The notes beneath the pieces are model-generated. The model was not told the DNA's origin. It did not search any database and was given only the letters and a program-made list of their open reading frames with translations. A stretch of DNA of 64,000 nucleotides, taken from the NCBI GenBank assembly GCA_963732415.1, contig CAVSZK010000007.1, positions 25,347-89,346 on the forward strand, in the 5' to 3' direction. Source of the stretch: RPQJ01 sp963732415. GTDB lineage: Bacteria; Pseudomonadota; Gammaproteobacteria; Steroidobacterales; Steroidobacteraceae. Below, in pieces: positions 50,148 through 58,978 of the stretch. Position 1 is the stretch's first letter, and each line of letters begins with the position of its first letter. Position numbers and translations under genes: made by a program.

Positions 50148-51410
50148 TCAGAGGATCGGCGACACCTGCTTCTCACCCTGCTCGTACACGACGTTTGCCC
50201 GCCCGACCAGCAGCGGGTCCAGCGATCCGATCGCCTCCAGTTGCTTGTTCGAGTACGGGAGCTTGTGCAGCACATATCGCATCGCGTTCAGGCGCGCGCG
50301 CTTCTTGCAGTCGGACTTGATCACCGTCCACGGCGAGTCGGCCGTGTCCGTGTAGAAGAACATCGATTCCTTCGCCCGCGTGTAGTCATCCCACTTGTCG
50401 AGCGAGGCGAGGTCGACCGGGCTCAGCTTCCACTGCTTCAGCGGGTGCGACTTGCGCTCCTTGAACCGCCGTCGCTGCTCCTTGCGCGTGACCGAGTACC
50501 AGAACTTGATCAGGTGCAGGCCGCTGCGCACCAGGTTGCGCTCAAACTCGGGCGCCTGGCGCATGAACTCGAGGTATTCCTCGTCGGTGCAGAAGCCCAT
50601 CACCCGCTCGACCCCGGCCCGGTTGTACCAGGACCTGTCGAACATCACGATCTCTCCCCGGGTGGGCAGGTGCTCCACGTAGCGCTGGAAGTACCACTGG
50701 CCGCGCTCCGCCACGCTGGGCTTGTCGAGCGCGACGACTCGCGCGCCACGCGGATTCAAGTGCTCCATGAACCGCTTGATCGTGCCGCCCTTGCCGGCCG
50801 CGTCGCGCCCCTCGAACAGGATCACCACGCGCTGCCCGGTCTCCCTCACCCAGGCCTGGAGCTTCAGCAACTCGACCTGCAGGCCGTATTTTTCGCGCTC
50901 GTAATTGCGGCGCGACATCAGGTGCTTGTACGGATATCCGCCTTCGCGCCAGTCGTCTGCAAGCTCACTGTCGATCTTGCGTCGATAGTGGTGAAGCGCT
51001 TCCTGCTCGTGCTTGCTGAGCAGGTTGCGCAGCTGGAGCACGTCGTCGGGCGACGCGCCGGAAAGAATCGCCTCGAAGGACTCGGCGATGCCCGGCCCCT
51101 CGCCTTTCGCCGCGCGCGAAAAAATGTCGCGTACCGCATGCGCCTTGGACTCGGTCGCCGCAGAGATCGCTTCCGAGATCGAGTGCCTCGCAATTCCGGC
51201 CGGGCTCAAGCGCGGCGACACATCGCCCTGCGCCACCCGGCGGGCGCCCTTGCGAGCCCTGGGGGCCTTGCCGGTCGTGGCGCCCTTGCTGGCCTTGCCG
51301 CCCTTGCTGGCCTTTGATTTCCCGCGGACCCCGGGTCGCTGCTTGCGGGGCGCTTTCTTGCCCGTCTCCGCCACTTTGCCCTGGGTGTGCCCGCGTTCCG
51401 TGTCGTCCAT
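50148..51410 (-). CDS. ppk2: Polyphosphate kinase 2 with basic N-terminal extension
   Basis: 420 residues. Walker A is FEGRDAAGKGGT (201-210), followed by LNPRGARVVALDKP; the Walker B/catalytic block is MFDRSWYNRAG with Asp258, then the lid (KFWYSVTRKEQRRRF). These are diagnostic of PPK2, which transfers phosphate between polyphosphate and nucleotides. The core is ~270 residues; here residues 1-62 are an extra Lys/Gly/Ala/Arg-rich segment (KGGKASKGATTGKAPRARKG), likely disordered, perhaps binding polyphosphate or nucleic acid. Single-domain class I by length. Confidence 0.94.
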   Translation of the reverse strand: MDDTERGHTQGKVAETGKKAPRKQRPGVRGKSKASKGGKASKGATTGKAPRARKGARRVAQGDVSPRLSPAGIARHSISEAISAATESKAHAVRDIFSRAAKGEGPGIAESFEAILSGASPDDVLQLRNLLSKHEQEALHHYRRKIDSELADDWREGGYPYKHLMSRRNYEREKYGLQVELLKLQAWVRETGQRVVILFEGRDAAGKGGTIKRFMEHLNPRGARVVALDKPSVAERGQWYFQRYVEHLPTRGEIVMFDRSWYNRAGVERVMGFCTDEEYLEFMRQAPEFERNLVRSGLHLIKFWYSVTRKEQRRRFKERKSHPLKQWKLSPVDLASLDKWDDYTRAKESMFFYTDTADSPWTVIKSDCKKRARLNAMRYVLHKLPYSNKQLEAIGSLDPLLVGRANVVYEQGEKQVSPIL

Positions 51411-51502
51411 CTGGGGATCCTCGCCGAGGTCTGCTCATACCACATGCCCGAGCCTACCCCTGCTTGGACCCGCCCCCACTCCGGGAATTCCACGAGGTGC
51501 GG

Positions 51503-53059
51503 TCAAGGCCGGTACACGAATTTGCTTCGGGCTGGCGCCGGAGATGCGGCGGCCAGCTCCGCGAAGTCGCAGAGCCAGCGCCGCGTCTCCGAAGGTATGA
51601 CGATTTCCTCGACATAGAAGCGCTCCGCGGAACGGAACGGCGAACGCAGCCGGTCGAGCCGCGCGGCAATCTCGCGGCGTGCGGCCGCGGGGTCTGGTGC
51701 CGCCTCGATCTGCGCCTTGTAGGCCGCCTCGATGCCACCTTCCGCCGGCAACGAGCCCCAGTCGCCGCTCGGCCAGGCGATCCGGTAGCGGAAGCGCGCA
51801 TGATTCATCATTCCCGCCCCCGCGACACCGAAAGCCCGACGCAGGATCACCGCGCACCAGGGAACGGTGGACTGGTAGATGGTGGCGATGGCGTGCGTTC
51901 CGTCCCGGATCGTGCCCGCCTTCTCCGCCTGCGAGCCGATGGTGAACCCGCCGACATCGACGAAGTGCACCACCGGCAACCCGAACGTGCTGGCGAGCTC
52001 GACGTGACGCGCAATCTTCCGCGAGGCGGCCGCGGTCCAGGTGCCACCCATCTGGCCGGGGTCACTCGCAATCACTGCGACCGCGATGCCTCGCAGGCGT
52101 GCCAGTGCCGTCACCGCCGAGCGTCCCCAGGCGCGGCCGATCTCGAATACGCTGCCGCGATCCAGCACGGCTTCCAGGATCGGCCGGATCTCGTAGGGCC
52201 AGCGCCGATCGCGGGGAATAGCCTCGTCCAGCCATGACTCAGCCCGGTCCGCAGGATCGTCACACTCGAGGCGGATGGACTGCGCCTCGGCGCTGCCAGG
52301 CAGGTATGAGAGAAAGCGGCGCGCTCGATTGAATGCCTCCGCCTCGCTGTCCACGACGTCGTCAACGCTGCCGGTAGAGGCGTGCAGGTCCGCGCCGCCG
52401 AGCTGTTCGGCGGTCACTGTCTCGCCGGCTGCGGCCACCACGGGCGGGCCGGCGGTGAACATCTGGCTCAATCCGCGCACCATCAGCGAGTAATGACTGG
52501 CGACCAGGCGCGCAGCGCCGAGCCCGGCGACCGGGCCAAGGCCAAGCGAAACGACCGGGACGCGGCCGAGATTCGCCACCACCTGGTCGAAACCGGGCAC
52601 GTAGGGCACATAGGTGGCACCAAGTCGCTCCACCTCCGCGACCGATCCACCGCCCCCTGTGCCGTCCAGCAACCGGACGAGCGGCAGCCCGTATTCCGCG
52701 GCCATCATCTCGGCCTGGGCATTCTTTTCGTGGTGGTAGGTTTCTGACGAGCCACCGCGGATGGTGAAATCGTCGGCGCTCACGACCACAGCGCGGCCGT
52801 CGATGGCCCCGCGACCGGTGAGGCAGCTCGACGCACGAAACGATTCGAGCGATCCATCGGCACCGTAGCGGCCCTCGCCCGCAAGGCTGCCCCACTCGCG
52901 GAACGATCCGGCGTCCAGCAGGGCGGCAATTCGCTCCCGTACCGTCAACTTTCCCCGGGAGCGCTGGCGCTCGACGCGCTCGGGGCCGCCCATCTCCTCC
53001 GCTAGCGCTTGCCGGCGGCGGATTTCCTCGATTTCGCGGCGCCAGCCGGTTTCGCTCAT
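51503..53059 (-). CDS. Acyl-CoA carboxylase carboxyltransferase (beta) subunit
   Basis: 518 residues from the ATG at 53059 (MSETGWRREIEEIRRRQALA). N-terminal and C-terminal carboxyltransferase halves are present: RGKLTVRERIAALLDAGSF, GGSSETYHHEKNAQAEMMA, then FVDVGGFTIGSQAEKAGTIRDG and ILRRAFGVAGAGM. It belongs to the biotin-dependent acyl-CoA carboxylase beta family (propionyl-, methylcrotonyl-like). The usual oxyanion loop GGARIQEG is replaced by GTGGGGSVAEVE. No biotin carboxylase/carrier gene is nearby, so the partner must be elsewhere. Confidence 0.88.
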   Translation of the reverse strand: MSETGWRREIEEIRRRQALAEEMGGPERVERQRSRGKLTVRERIAALLDAGSFREWGSLAGEGRYGADGSLESFRASSCLTGRGAIDGRAVVVSADDFTIRGGSSETYHHEKNAQAEMMAAEYGLPLVRLLDGTGGGGSVAEVERLGATYVPYVPGFDQVVANLGRVPVVSLGLGPVAGLGAARLVASHYSLMVRGLSQMFTAGPPVVAAAGETVTAEQLGGADLHASTGSVDDVVDSEAEAFNRARRFLSYLPGSAEAQSIRLECDDPADRAESWLDEAIPRDRRWPYEIRPILEAVLDRGSVFEIGRAWGRSAVTALARLRGIAVAVIASDPGQMGGTWTAAASRKIARHVELASTFGLPVVHFVDVGGFTIGSQAEKAGTIRDGTHAIATIYQSTVPWCAVILRRAFGVAGAGMMNHARFRYRIAWPSGDWGSLPAEGGIEAAYKAQIEAAPDPAAARREIAARLDRLRSPFRSAERFYVEEIVIPSETRRWLCDFAELAAASPAPARSKFVYRP

Positions 53060-53269
53060 CACTGGTTCTCCGATCCGGCGTCTCGATCCCGGCCGGGTGC
53101 AGGCAAGTTGGCCCGTAAGACGGCCGCTTGGCAAGCCGGCCGGCATGGCGACTCGTTCGCGGCACGGCCCGGGCGCATCGAGCATCGGCTGCCACCGCCG
53201 ACCTCAAGGTGCGAGATTCCACCGCCGCGGGTAACATGCGCGGCCTCGATTCACCACCCGGAGTTCCCG

Positions 53270-53983
53270 ATGTTGCGCACGCTCGTTCGCGGTCCGATCG
53301 CCTTGTCGCTGGCCCTGGTGGCTGTCGCAGCCACGGCTGCGGATCCTGCCCCGCTCACCGACGAGGTCTCCAAGACCAGCTATGCGCTCGGCTACCAGAT
53401 CGGCAAGGACGTGCGGGGCGTGGAAATCCGCCCGGAGGCAGTTACCCAGGGCCTCAAGGATGCCGCCGCCGGGACCAAGCCGCAGATCAGCTCCGAGGAG
53501 ATAGGCGTCCTGATGCAGAAGCTGCAGCAGAACGCCGAGGCCGCACGTGCCGCGCGCCAGGTCGAGCACCTGAAGGAAACCGCCGCCGCAGGCGCGGCCT
53601 TCATGGCTGAGAATGCGAAGAAGCCGGGCGTAAAGACCACCGCGAGTGGCCTGCAGTACAAAGTGCTCACGCCGGGCACCGGCAAGAAGCCCACGGCCGC
53701 GGACACCGTGACCGTGAACTACCGTGGCACGCTGATCGACGGCGCCGAGTTCGACAGCTCCTACTCGCGCGGGCGGCCCGCGACGTTCCCGCTGAGCGGC
53801 GTGATCGCCGGCTGGACCGAGGGTGTGCAGCTGATGCAGGAAGGCGGCAAGTCGCAGCTCGTCATTCCGCCGGGACTGGCCTACGGCGACAGGGGCGAAC
53901 TGGCTGGGCAGGTACTGATATTCGAAATCGAGCTCATCGCGGTGGGTCCGCCCGCCGCGCCGCAGCCGGCCGAACCGAAGTAG
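53270..53983 (+). CDS. FKBP-type peptidyl-prolyl isomerase (Mip/FkpA-like)
   Basis: 237 residues from the ATG at 53270, with GGAG upstream and a signal peptide ending AATAA. FKBP_N dimerisation helices (SKTSYALGYQIGKDV to about residue 120) precede a C-terminal FKBP domain: GLQYKVLTPGTGKKPTAADTV, VNYRGTLIDGAEFDSSY, GVIAGWTEGVQLMQEGGKSQLVIPPGLAYG. A periplasmic foldase for outer-membrane or secreted proteins. A short Ala/Pro tail ends it. Divergent from the carboxyltransferase gene. Confidence 0.93.
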   Translation: MLRTLVRGPIALSLALVAVAATAADPAPLTDEVSKTSYALGYQIGKDVRGVEIRPEAVTQGLKDAAAGTKPQISSEEIGVLMQKLQQNAEAARAARQVEHLKETAAAGAAFMAENAKKPGVKTTASGLQYKVLTPGTGKKPTAADTVTVNYRGTLIDGAEFDSSYSRGRPATFPLSGVIAGWTEGVQLMQEGGKSQLVIPPGLAYGDRGELAGQVLIFEIELIAVGPPAAPQPAEPK

Positions 53984-54019
53984 TCTCCAGGGCCGGGCGG
54001 TCCCCGCGCTCGATACCGG

Positions 54020-54049
54020 GTGAGCGCGGCCGCATGGCGCCGCGCTCAC
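54020..54049. terminator. Hairpin between convergent FKBP and POT genes
   Basis: Perfect 11-bp inverted repeat GTGAGCGCGGC / GCCGCGCTCAC with an 8-nt loop, midway between the two stop codons (53983 and 54096). No strong T-run on either side, so it may need Rho or act as an end-protecting structure. Confidence 0.55.
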
Positions 54050-54095
54050 TTCGGCGGTCGCCGTCGTCTACGGCGGACTTGCCCCGTTGCCCAGG

Positions 54096-55598
54096 CTATC
54101 GCACCGGAACCACCGCGACCGGCTCCTCATCTGCCTCAGTCTCCTTGTCCTTGATGAGACGGCGCAGGAACGGAATCAGCAGCACCAGCAGGATACCCAC
54201 CGCGGTGCTGCCCCAGCCGAGCCGCGAGAACAGGCTGATGTATTCGGGGTTGCTCAGCAGCGCCGTGGTGCCGGACGGTTCCGGGATCATTCCGGAGAAA
54301 TCCCCGGCGAACAGCGAGGCAAGGCCCGTGACCAGCATCCAGCTGCCCATCATGACGCCCTGGTATTCACGCGGCGCCAGCTTGCCGATCATTGCGTAGC
54401 CGACCGGCGAGATCAGCAGTTCGCCGACGCTCTGCAGCACGTAGCTGACGAACAGCCAGACGAAAGCGGTCCTGCCCGCATCGTCCGCCAGCGATATGCC
54501 GACCGGCAGCGCGAGGAAGCCAAGCCCCATCAGGATCAGCGCGACCGAGAACTGCTGCGGGATGTCGACGCTCCAGCCGCGTGCCCGCCACCTGGCGAAC
54601 AGCGCCGCGAGCAGCGGGCCGCCGATCACGATGCAGACGGTGTTGATGTTCTGGATCCACTGCGGCGCGACCTCGACGCCCCAGACCCGCAGGCGCACGT
54701 TGTTGACGGCGAACAGCTGCAGGCCGTTCGGGGCCATCTGGTACAGCGACCAGAACACGAGCGACCCCAGCGCGAGGATCAGGAATGCCCACATGTTGTT
54801 CCGCTCGCGCGCGTCCTTGTGCTTCATCGTCAGGTAGACGAGTACGCCAGCCAGCACGGCGGACAGCCCCTTGAACAGCGCCGAGGTGGACCCGGTGTGT
54901 TGCAGCATGATCCAGACGATGGGCACGAGCCCGACCAGGATCGCCGCGCCACCCGCGAATCGCAGCTTGTACTCGCGTGGCGTCGCGTCTAGCAACCGCG
55001 TGCTCCTGTCCGCCAGCGCCCTCCAGTTGAATGCGGCCAGCACGATGGCCAGGAAATTGCCGATGGTCGCGAACAGGAACAGGCGCGAGTAGCTCTCCGT
55101 CAGCTGGTAGTGGCCCGCAACCGCGAAGCCGACGAAGAAGCCGATGTTCATCCCTGCGTAGTTCCACAGGAATGCACTCTCGCGGCGCAGGTCTGCCGGC
55201 GCGAAGCGCTGCGTCAGCATCATGTTGATGCAGGTGACGTTCAGCCCGCTGCCGGTGAGGAACAGCGCCAGGCCCCAGTACATCGCCTCGCTCGTGCCCA
55301 ACGCCATCGTGCCGCAGCCGAGCACCTGCAGGCACATGCCGCCTACGAAGAGATTCCGGTTGCTGAGGAAGCGGCCGCCGAGATAGCCGCCGAACAGGTG
55401 CAGGCCGTAGTTGAAGGCGCCGAACACGCCCATGATCGCGGCCGCATCCTTTGCCGTGAACTGCAGGTGACGCGTCGTGTACAGGACCAGCGTCGAGTAG
55501 AGCACCGCGAAACCGAGCGTCGCGAAGATCTGGATGAAGAACAGCGCCGCCGCGCCCTCGGGTATCGCCGCCAGCCGGCCCTTAAGATTTGACAACAT
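54096..55598 (-). CDS. POT/PTR-family MFS transporter, divergent
   Basis: 500 residues, twelve or more hydrophobic segments. SESAFLWNYAGMNIGFFVG-like sequence (RRESAFLWNYAGMNIGFF) and VSYVLQSVGELLISPVGYAMIGKLAP match the PTR2 signatures of proton-dependent peptide transporters. The family's ExxER(F/Y) element in the first helix, needed for proton coupling in known POTs, is absent: the aligned region reads IQIFATLGFAVLYSTLVLY. The substrate may therefore not be a standard peptide. The gene begins inside the last codons of the PLP decarboxylase gene (17-nt overlap). Confidence 0.87.
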   Translation of the reverse strand: MLSNLKGRLAAIPEGAAALFFIQIFATLGFAVLYSTLVLYTTRHLQFTAKDAAAIMGVFGAFNYGLHLFGGYLGGRFLSNRNLFVGGMCLQVLGCGTMALGTSEAMYWGLALFLTGSGLNVTCINMMLTQRFAPADLRRESAFLWNYAGMNIGFFVGFAVAGHYQLTESYSRLFLFATIGNFLAIVLAAFNWRALADRSTRLLDATPREYKLRFAGGAAILVGLVPIVWIMLQHTGSTSALFKGLSAVLAGVLVYLTMKHKDARERNNMWAFLILALGSLVFWSLYQMAPNGLQLFAVNNVRLRVWGVEVAPQWIQNINTVCIVIGGPLLAALFARWRARGWSVDIPQQFSVALILMGLGFLALPVGISLADDAGRTAFVWLFVSYVLQSVGELLISPVGYAMIGKLAPREYQGVMMGSWMLVTGLASLFAGDFSGMIPEPSGTTALLSNPEYISLFSRLGWGSTAVGILLVLLIPFLRRLIKDKETEADEEPVAVVPVR

Positions 55599-56997
55599 TT
55601 CCCCCTGGGATCAGGACTCGACTGGCCACCCGCAGCATGGCCTCGATGCTGCGTTCGACGTCGTCATCGGTCGTGGCCCATGAACAGACACTGATGCGCA
55701 TGACGGTCCTGCCGTGCCAGCGACTGCTGCCGCACCAGCAGGTACCGTCGGCCTGCAGGTCGGCGATCACCCGCTCGGTCACCTCCGGCGGACCGAAGGA
55801 AACCAGCACCTGGTTCAACACCACGTCGTTCAGGATCTCGTGGCCCGCGGCCGACAGCACCTCGGCGAATCGGCGTGCCTGCCGGCAGTTGCGCTCGAAC
55901 AACTCGACGAGCCCGCTGCGCCCCAGCGAGCGCATCGCGGCCCAGACATCGACGCCGCGGGCGCGGCGCGACAACTCGGGCGTGAAATCCGCAGGATTGC
56001 GGCGCGATTCCCCGGTGGGCAGGTACTCGGCCGTGATAGCCATGGCCGCGGGCAGCACACCAGGGTGGCGCACGAACGCCAGTCCCGAGTCGTAGGGTAC
56101 GTTCAGCCACTTGTGCGCGTCCGTCGCCCAGGAGTCCGCCTTCTCCATTCCGCTCGCCAGTTTCTTCATTGACGGTACGCCCAGCGCCCATAGTCCGAAT
56201 GCACCATCGACGTGTACCCAAGCGCCGGACTCGTGCGCGAGACGGGTCACGTCGTCGAACGGATCGAACGCCCCTGTATTGATGTTGCCCGCCTGCAGGC
56301 AGACGATCGCGGGACCACGCAGCGCCGGGAAATCCCCGGCGCGCATCCGTCCCTGGCCGTCGGTCGGTACGCGCAGCAGGCGATTGCGACCGAGGCCCAG
56401 CAGCCCAAGCGACTTGAGTAGCGTCGGGTGCGCCTCCTCGCCGATCACGACCGTGATGGGCGGCGCGCCGAACAGGCCGTCGGCCTCGACGTCCCAGCCT
56501 GCGCGAGCGAGCACCTCGTGTCGCGCGGCGGCCAGCGCAGTGAAGTTTGCGAGCGTTGCGCCAGTCACGAACGCTCCTTGAGTCGAATCCGGCAGCCCGA
56601 GGAAATCGACGAGCCAGCCAAGCGCAACCTCCTCGAGCAGCGACACGCCGGGCATCACCTTTGCGAACACGGCGTTCTGGTCCCACGCCGACGCAAGCCA
56701 GTTGGCCGCAAGTGTCGCCGGCAGCGCCCCGCCGATCACGAAGCCGAAGAACCGCGGCCCCGCCACCGCCATGGTCGCGGGCGACACGTATTCGTCGAGT
56801 TCGGCGAGCACGCTGGCAGGGTCGAGGGGTCCCGGTGGCAACGGCACGTCGAGCGCGGCCAGGCGTTCTACGGCTTCGCGGCCCGGCGCGACCGGACGCT
56901 CGCCCAGCGATTCGAGGTAGCGGCTGGCCCTGCGCGCCGCATCGTCGAGCAACGCGGCTGTCGTGCAGTCGCTGGTTGCCGGCCGCTCGTTCTTCAT
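55582..56997 (-). CDS. PLP-dependent decarboxylase (aromatic amino acid/glutamate decarboxylase-like)
   Basis: 471 residues from the ATG at 56997. It has the group II decarboxylase fold: RFFGFVIGGALPATLAANWLAS, GAFVTGATLANFTALAAARH, HVDGAFGLWA and the PLP-lysine motif TDAHKWLNVPYDSG. The usual substrates are aromatic amino acids, glutamate or cysteine-type compounds. The ATG overlaps the stop of the upstream methyltransferase by one base, and its end overlaps the POT gene, so the three are one operon. Confidence 0.92.
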   Translation of the reverse strand: MKNERPATSDCTTAALLDDAARRASRYLESLGERPVAPGREAVERLAALDVPLPPGPLDPASVLAELDEYVSPATMAVAGPRFFGFVIGGALPATLAANWLASAWDQNAVFAKVMPGVSLLEEVALGWLVDFLGLPDSTQGAFVTGATLANFTALAAARHEVLARAGWDVEADGLFGAPPITVVIGEEAHPTLLKSLGLLGLGRNRLLRVPTDGQGRMRAGDFPALRGPAIVCLQAGNINTGAFDPFDDVTRLAHESGAWVHVDGAFGLWALGVPSMKKLASGMEKADSWATDAHKWLNVPYDSGLAFVRHPGVLPAAMAITAEYLPTGESRRNPADFTPELSRRARGVDVWAAMRSLGRSGLVELFERNCRQARRFAEVLSAAGHEILNDVVLNQVLVSFGPPEVTERVIADLQADGTCWCGSSRWHGRTVMRISVCSWATTDDDVERSIEAMLRVASRVLIPGGNVVKS

Positions 56998-57779
56998 CAC
57001 AGCACGAGCGGCACAACCCACCAGCTGTGCCGTCGATACTCGGCCCAGCCCACATAGCGGGAGAGGCTCGCCTCTTTCATCACCATGTTGGTTGCGAAGA
57101 GCGTGGCCCAGATCCACGCGAGCACCACCCAGGGCCACCAGTGCCAGGTCAGTAGTGCAAACGAGCCGTACACCATCATCTCGCCGAGATAGTTCGGGTG
57201 GCGCACGTAGCGGTGCACACCGTCACTGATGAGCCCACGCTGTATGCGCAGGGTAAAGTACTTCTGGGCGTCGGCCGCGATCATGATCGCGCAGCCGAGA
57301 ATACACAGGGTAGTGCAGAACGCGAACCACACCGGCTCGGGCAGCGGATAGTCGGGAACGATCGTGCCGGAGATGATCAGCCATCCGAACGACCAGTACA
57401 GGACCAGGCCCGCGAACACATACAGGCCGCTCGCGATCGTCGCGCGACGCTGCCAGTTTGGATCCGGGAACGCCATGTCCTTGAGCAGCCACACGAGGCC
57501 GTAGGAGCCGTGCAATGCGAGGTAGGCCCAGGCCGCCGGAGAGGTTGCGGCTGGCGTCGCGGCTGAGTAGTGCCACATCATCAGAGCCAGCACCGGGAAC
57601 GTTCCGCACTTCTGGAGGTTGATCACCCACGCGAGCTTCCAGGGTCGCGGACCGCCCAGCAGGTCGAACATCATCCACTCGTTGAAGCGACGCAGGCCGA
57701 GGGCCCAGCCTGGCGCGACTCGTGCCGCGCGCGCTCGGCCTGCATCCGCAGTCGCCGACGTCGTGTCTATCGTTGGCAT
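56997..57779 (-). CDS. ICMT/PEMT-like membrane methyltransferase
   Basis: 260 residues with about six hydrophobic segments. The C-terminal block GVHRYVRHPNYLGEMMVYGSFALL followed by MVMKEASLSRYVGWAEYRRHSW is the isoprenylcysteine carboxyl methyltransferase / phospholipid methyltransferase signature (SAM-binding RHPxYxG and E-R elements). Methyl acceptor unknown; bacterial members methylate lipids or small hydrophobic thiols/amines. First gene of the operon with the decarboxylase and POT transporter, divergent from a metal exporter gene. Confidence 0.85.
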   Translation of the reverse strand: MPTIDTTSATADAGRARAARVAPGWALGLRRFNEWMMFDLLGGPRPWKLAWVINLQKCGTFPVLALMMWHYSAATPAATSPAAWAYLALHGSYGLVWLLKDMAFPDPNWQRRATIASGLYVFAGLVLYWSFGWLIISGTIVPDYPLPEPVWFAFCTTLCILGCAIMIAADAQKYFTLRIQRGLISDGVHRYVRHPNYLGEMMVYGSFALLTWHWWPWVVLAWIWATLFATNMVMKEASLSRYVGWAEYRRHSWWVVPLVL

Positions 57780-57954
57780 CGCTGACTCTCCCCCACGCCC
57801 ATCTCCCGGTCATCCCGCAGGCAGGATAGACCGGATCGAGCCACCTGCCCATCATGGGCACCGGTTCCGTGATCCGGACGAAGCGCGCTTTCTGCCGGCC
57901 TTGCGCAACTCTCTGCTTTATATTGTCGGATACCACCCAGCTGCCGAACACGCA

Positions 57955-58890
57955 ATGCCGCCGACCAACGACCCGTCCCACAGCCACGTCTTCGACCTGC
58001 AGAATCCCCTCGCCGAACGGCGGACTTGGCAGGTCATGTGGCTCACGGCCGTCATGATGGTGGTCGAGATTGCCGCAGGCACGCTGTTCGGCTCGATGGC
58101 GCTGCTGGCCGACGGCTGGCACATGAGTTCGCATGCGCTGGCGCTCGGGGTCTCGGCAGGTGCCTACGCGCTGGCGCGGCGCCACGCACACGACCCGCGG
58201 TTCACGTTCGGCACCTGGAAGATCGAGGTGCTGGGCGGGTATACAAGCGCGGTGTTCCTGCTTGGCGTCGCCGGCTACATGGGCTTCGAATCGGTGAGTC
58301 GGCTGTTGCAGCCGTCGCCGATCCGGTTCGACGAGGCGATACCCATTGCCGTCATCGGTCTCGCCGTCAATGTCGTGTCGGCCTGGCTGCTGTCCTCCGG
58401 CGCGCACGACCACGGCCATGCGGCGGGCGGCCACGAACAGGCACATGTGCCGCACGAGCATCACCACGACCTGAACCTTCGCTCCGCCTACCTCCACGTG
58501 CTGGCCGATGCGGCCACCTCGGTGCTTGCGATCGGCGCGCTGATCGGCGGTCGTTACTTCGGCGCGTCGTGGCTGGACCCGCTCATGGGCATCGTGGGTA
58601 CGCTGCTGGTCGGCCGCTGGGCGCTGGGACTGCTGCGCGACACGGGGCGCGTGCTGCTCGACGCCGAAATGGACGCTCCGGTCGTCGCGGAAGTGCGCGA
58701 GTCCGTGGGCGGCTTGACCGAACCCGCGAAGCTGCGCGACCTGCACGTGTGGCGCGTCGGCAAGGGCAAATACGCCTGCATCGTCAGCATCGAGACCGAC
58801 GCGGAATTCGCGGCCGTGGAAGTACGCCGCCGGCTCGCCGCGCACGACGAACTGGTGCACGTGACGGTCGAGGTCATACCCGCGGCCTGA
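57955..58890 (+). CDS. Cation diffusion facilitator (CDF, DmeF-like) metal exporter
   Basis: 311 residues from the ATG at 57955. ALLADGWHMSSHALALG in helix 2 and HVLADAATSV in helix 5 (His181, Asp185) supply the metal site. Between helices 4 and 5 lies a His-rich loop (HDHGHAAGGHEQAHVPHEHHHD split over residues 151-172), and the N-terminus has HSHVF. The C-terminal cytoplasmic domain (LRDLHVWRVGKGKYACIV) is complete. DmeF/CzcD proteins export Co, Ni, Zn or Cd in exchange for protons. Confidence 0.93.
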   Translation: MPPTNDPSHSHVFDLQNPLAERRTWQVMWLTAVMMVVEIAAGTLFGSMALLADGWHMSSHALALGVSAGAYALARRHAHDPRFTFGTWKIEVLGGYTSAVFLLGVAGYMGFESVSRLLQPSPIRFDEAIPIAVIGLAVNVVSAWLLSSGAHDHGHAAGGHEQAHVPHEHHHDLNLRSAYLHVLADAATSVLAIGALIGGRYFGASWLDPLMGIVGTLLVGRWALGLLRDTGRVLLDAEMDAPVVAEVRESVGGLTEPAKLRDLHVWRVGKGKYACIVSIETDAEFAAVEVRRRLAAHDELVHVTVEVIPAA

Positions 58891-58978
58891 ACGCCGGCGT
58901 CACGCTTCAAGCGACGACAACGACGGCCCGCGCACCTGCGGAGGACCTGCGCCAGCCGCAACGGCCGGCGCAGCCATT

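Noticed and set aside
58947..58973. 7-bp hairpin CTGCGCC / GGCGCAG between the CDF and aldolase genes as a terminator
   Set aside because: The stem is short, the loop has 13 nt and there is no T-run in either direction; such repeats are common by chance in this base composition.
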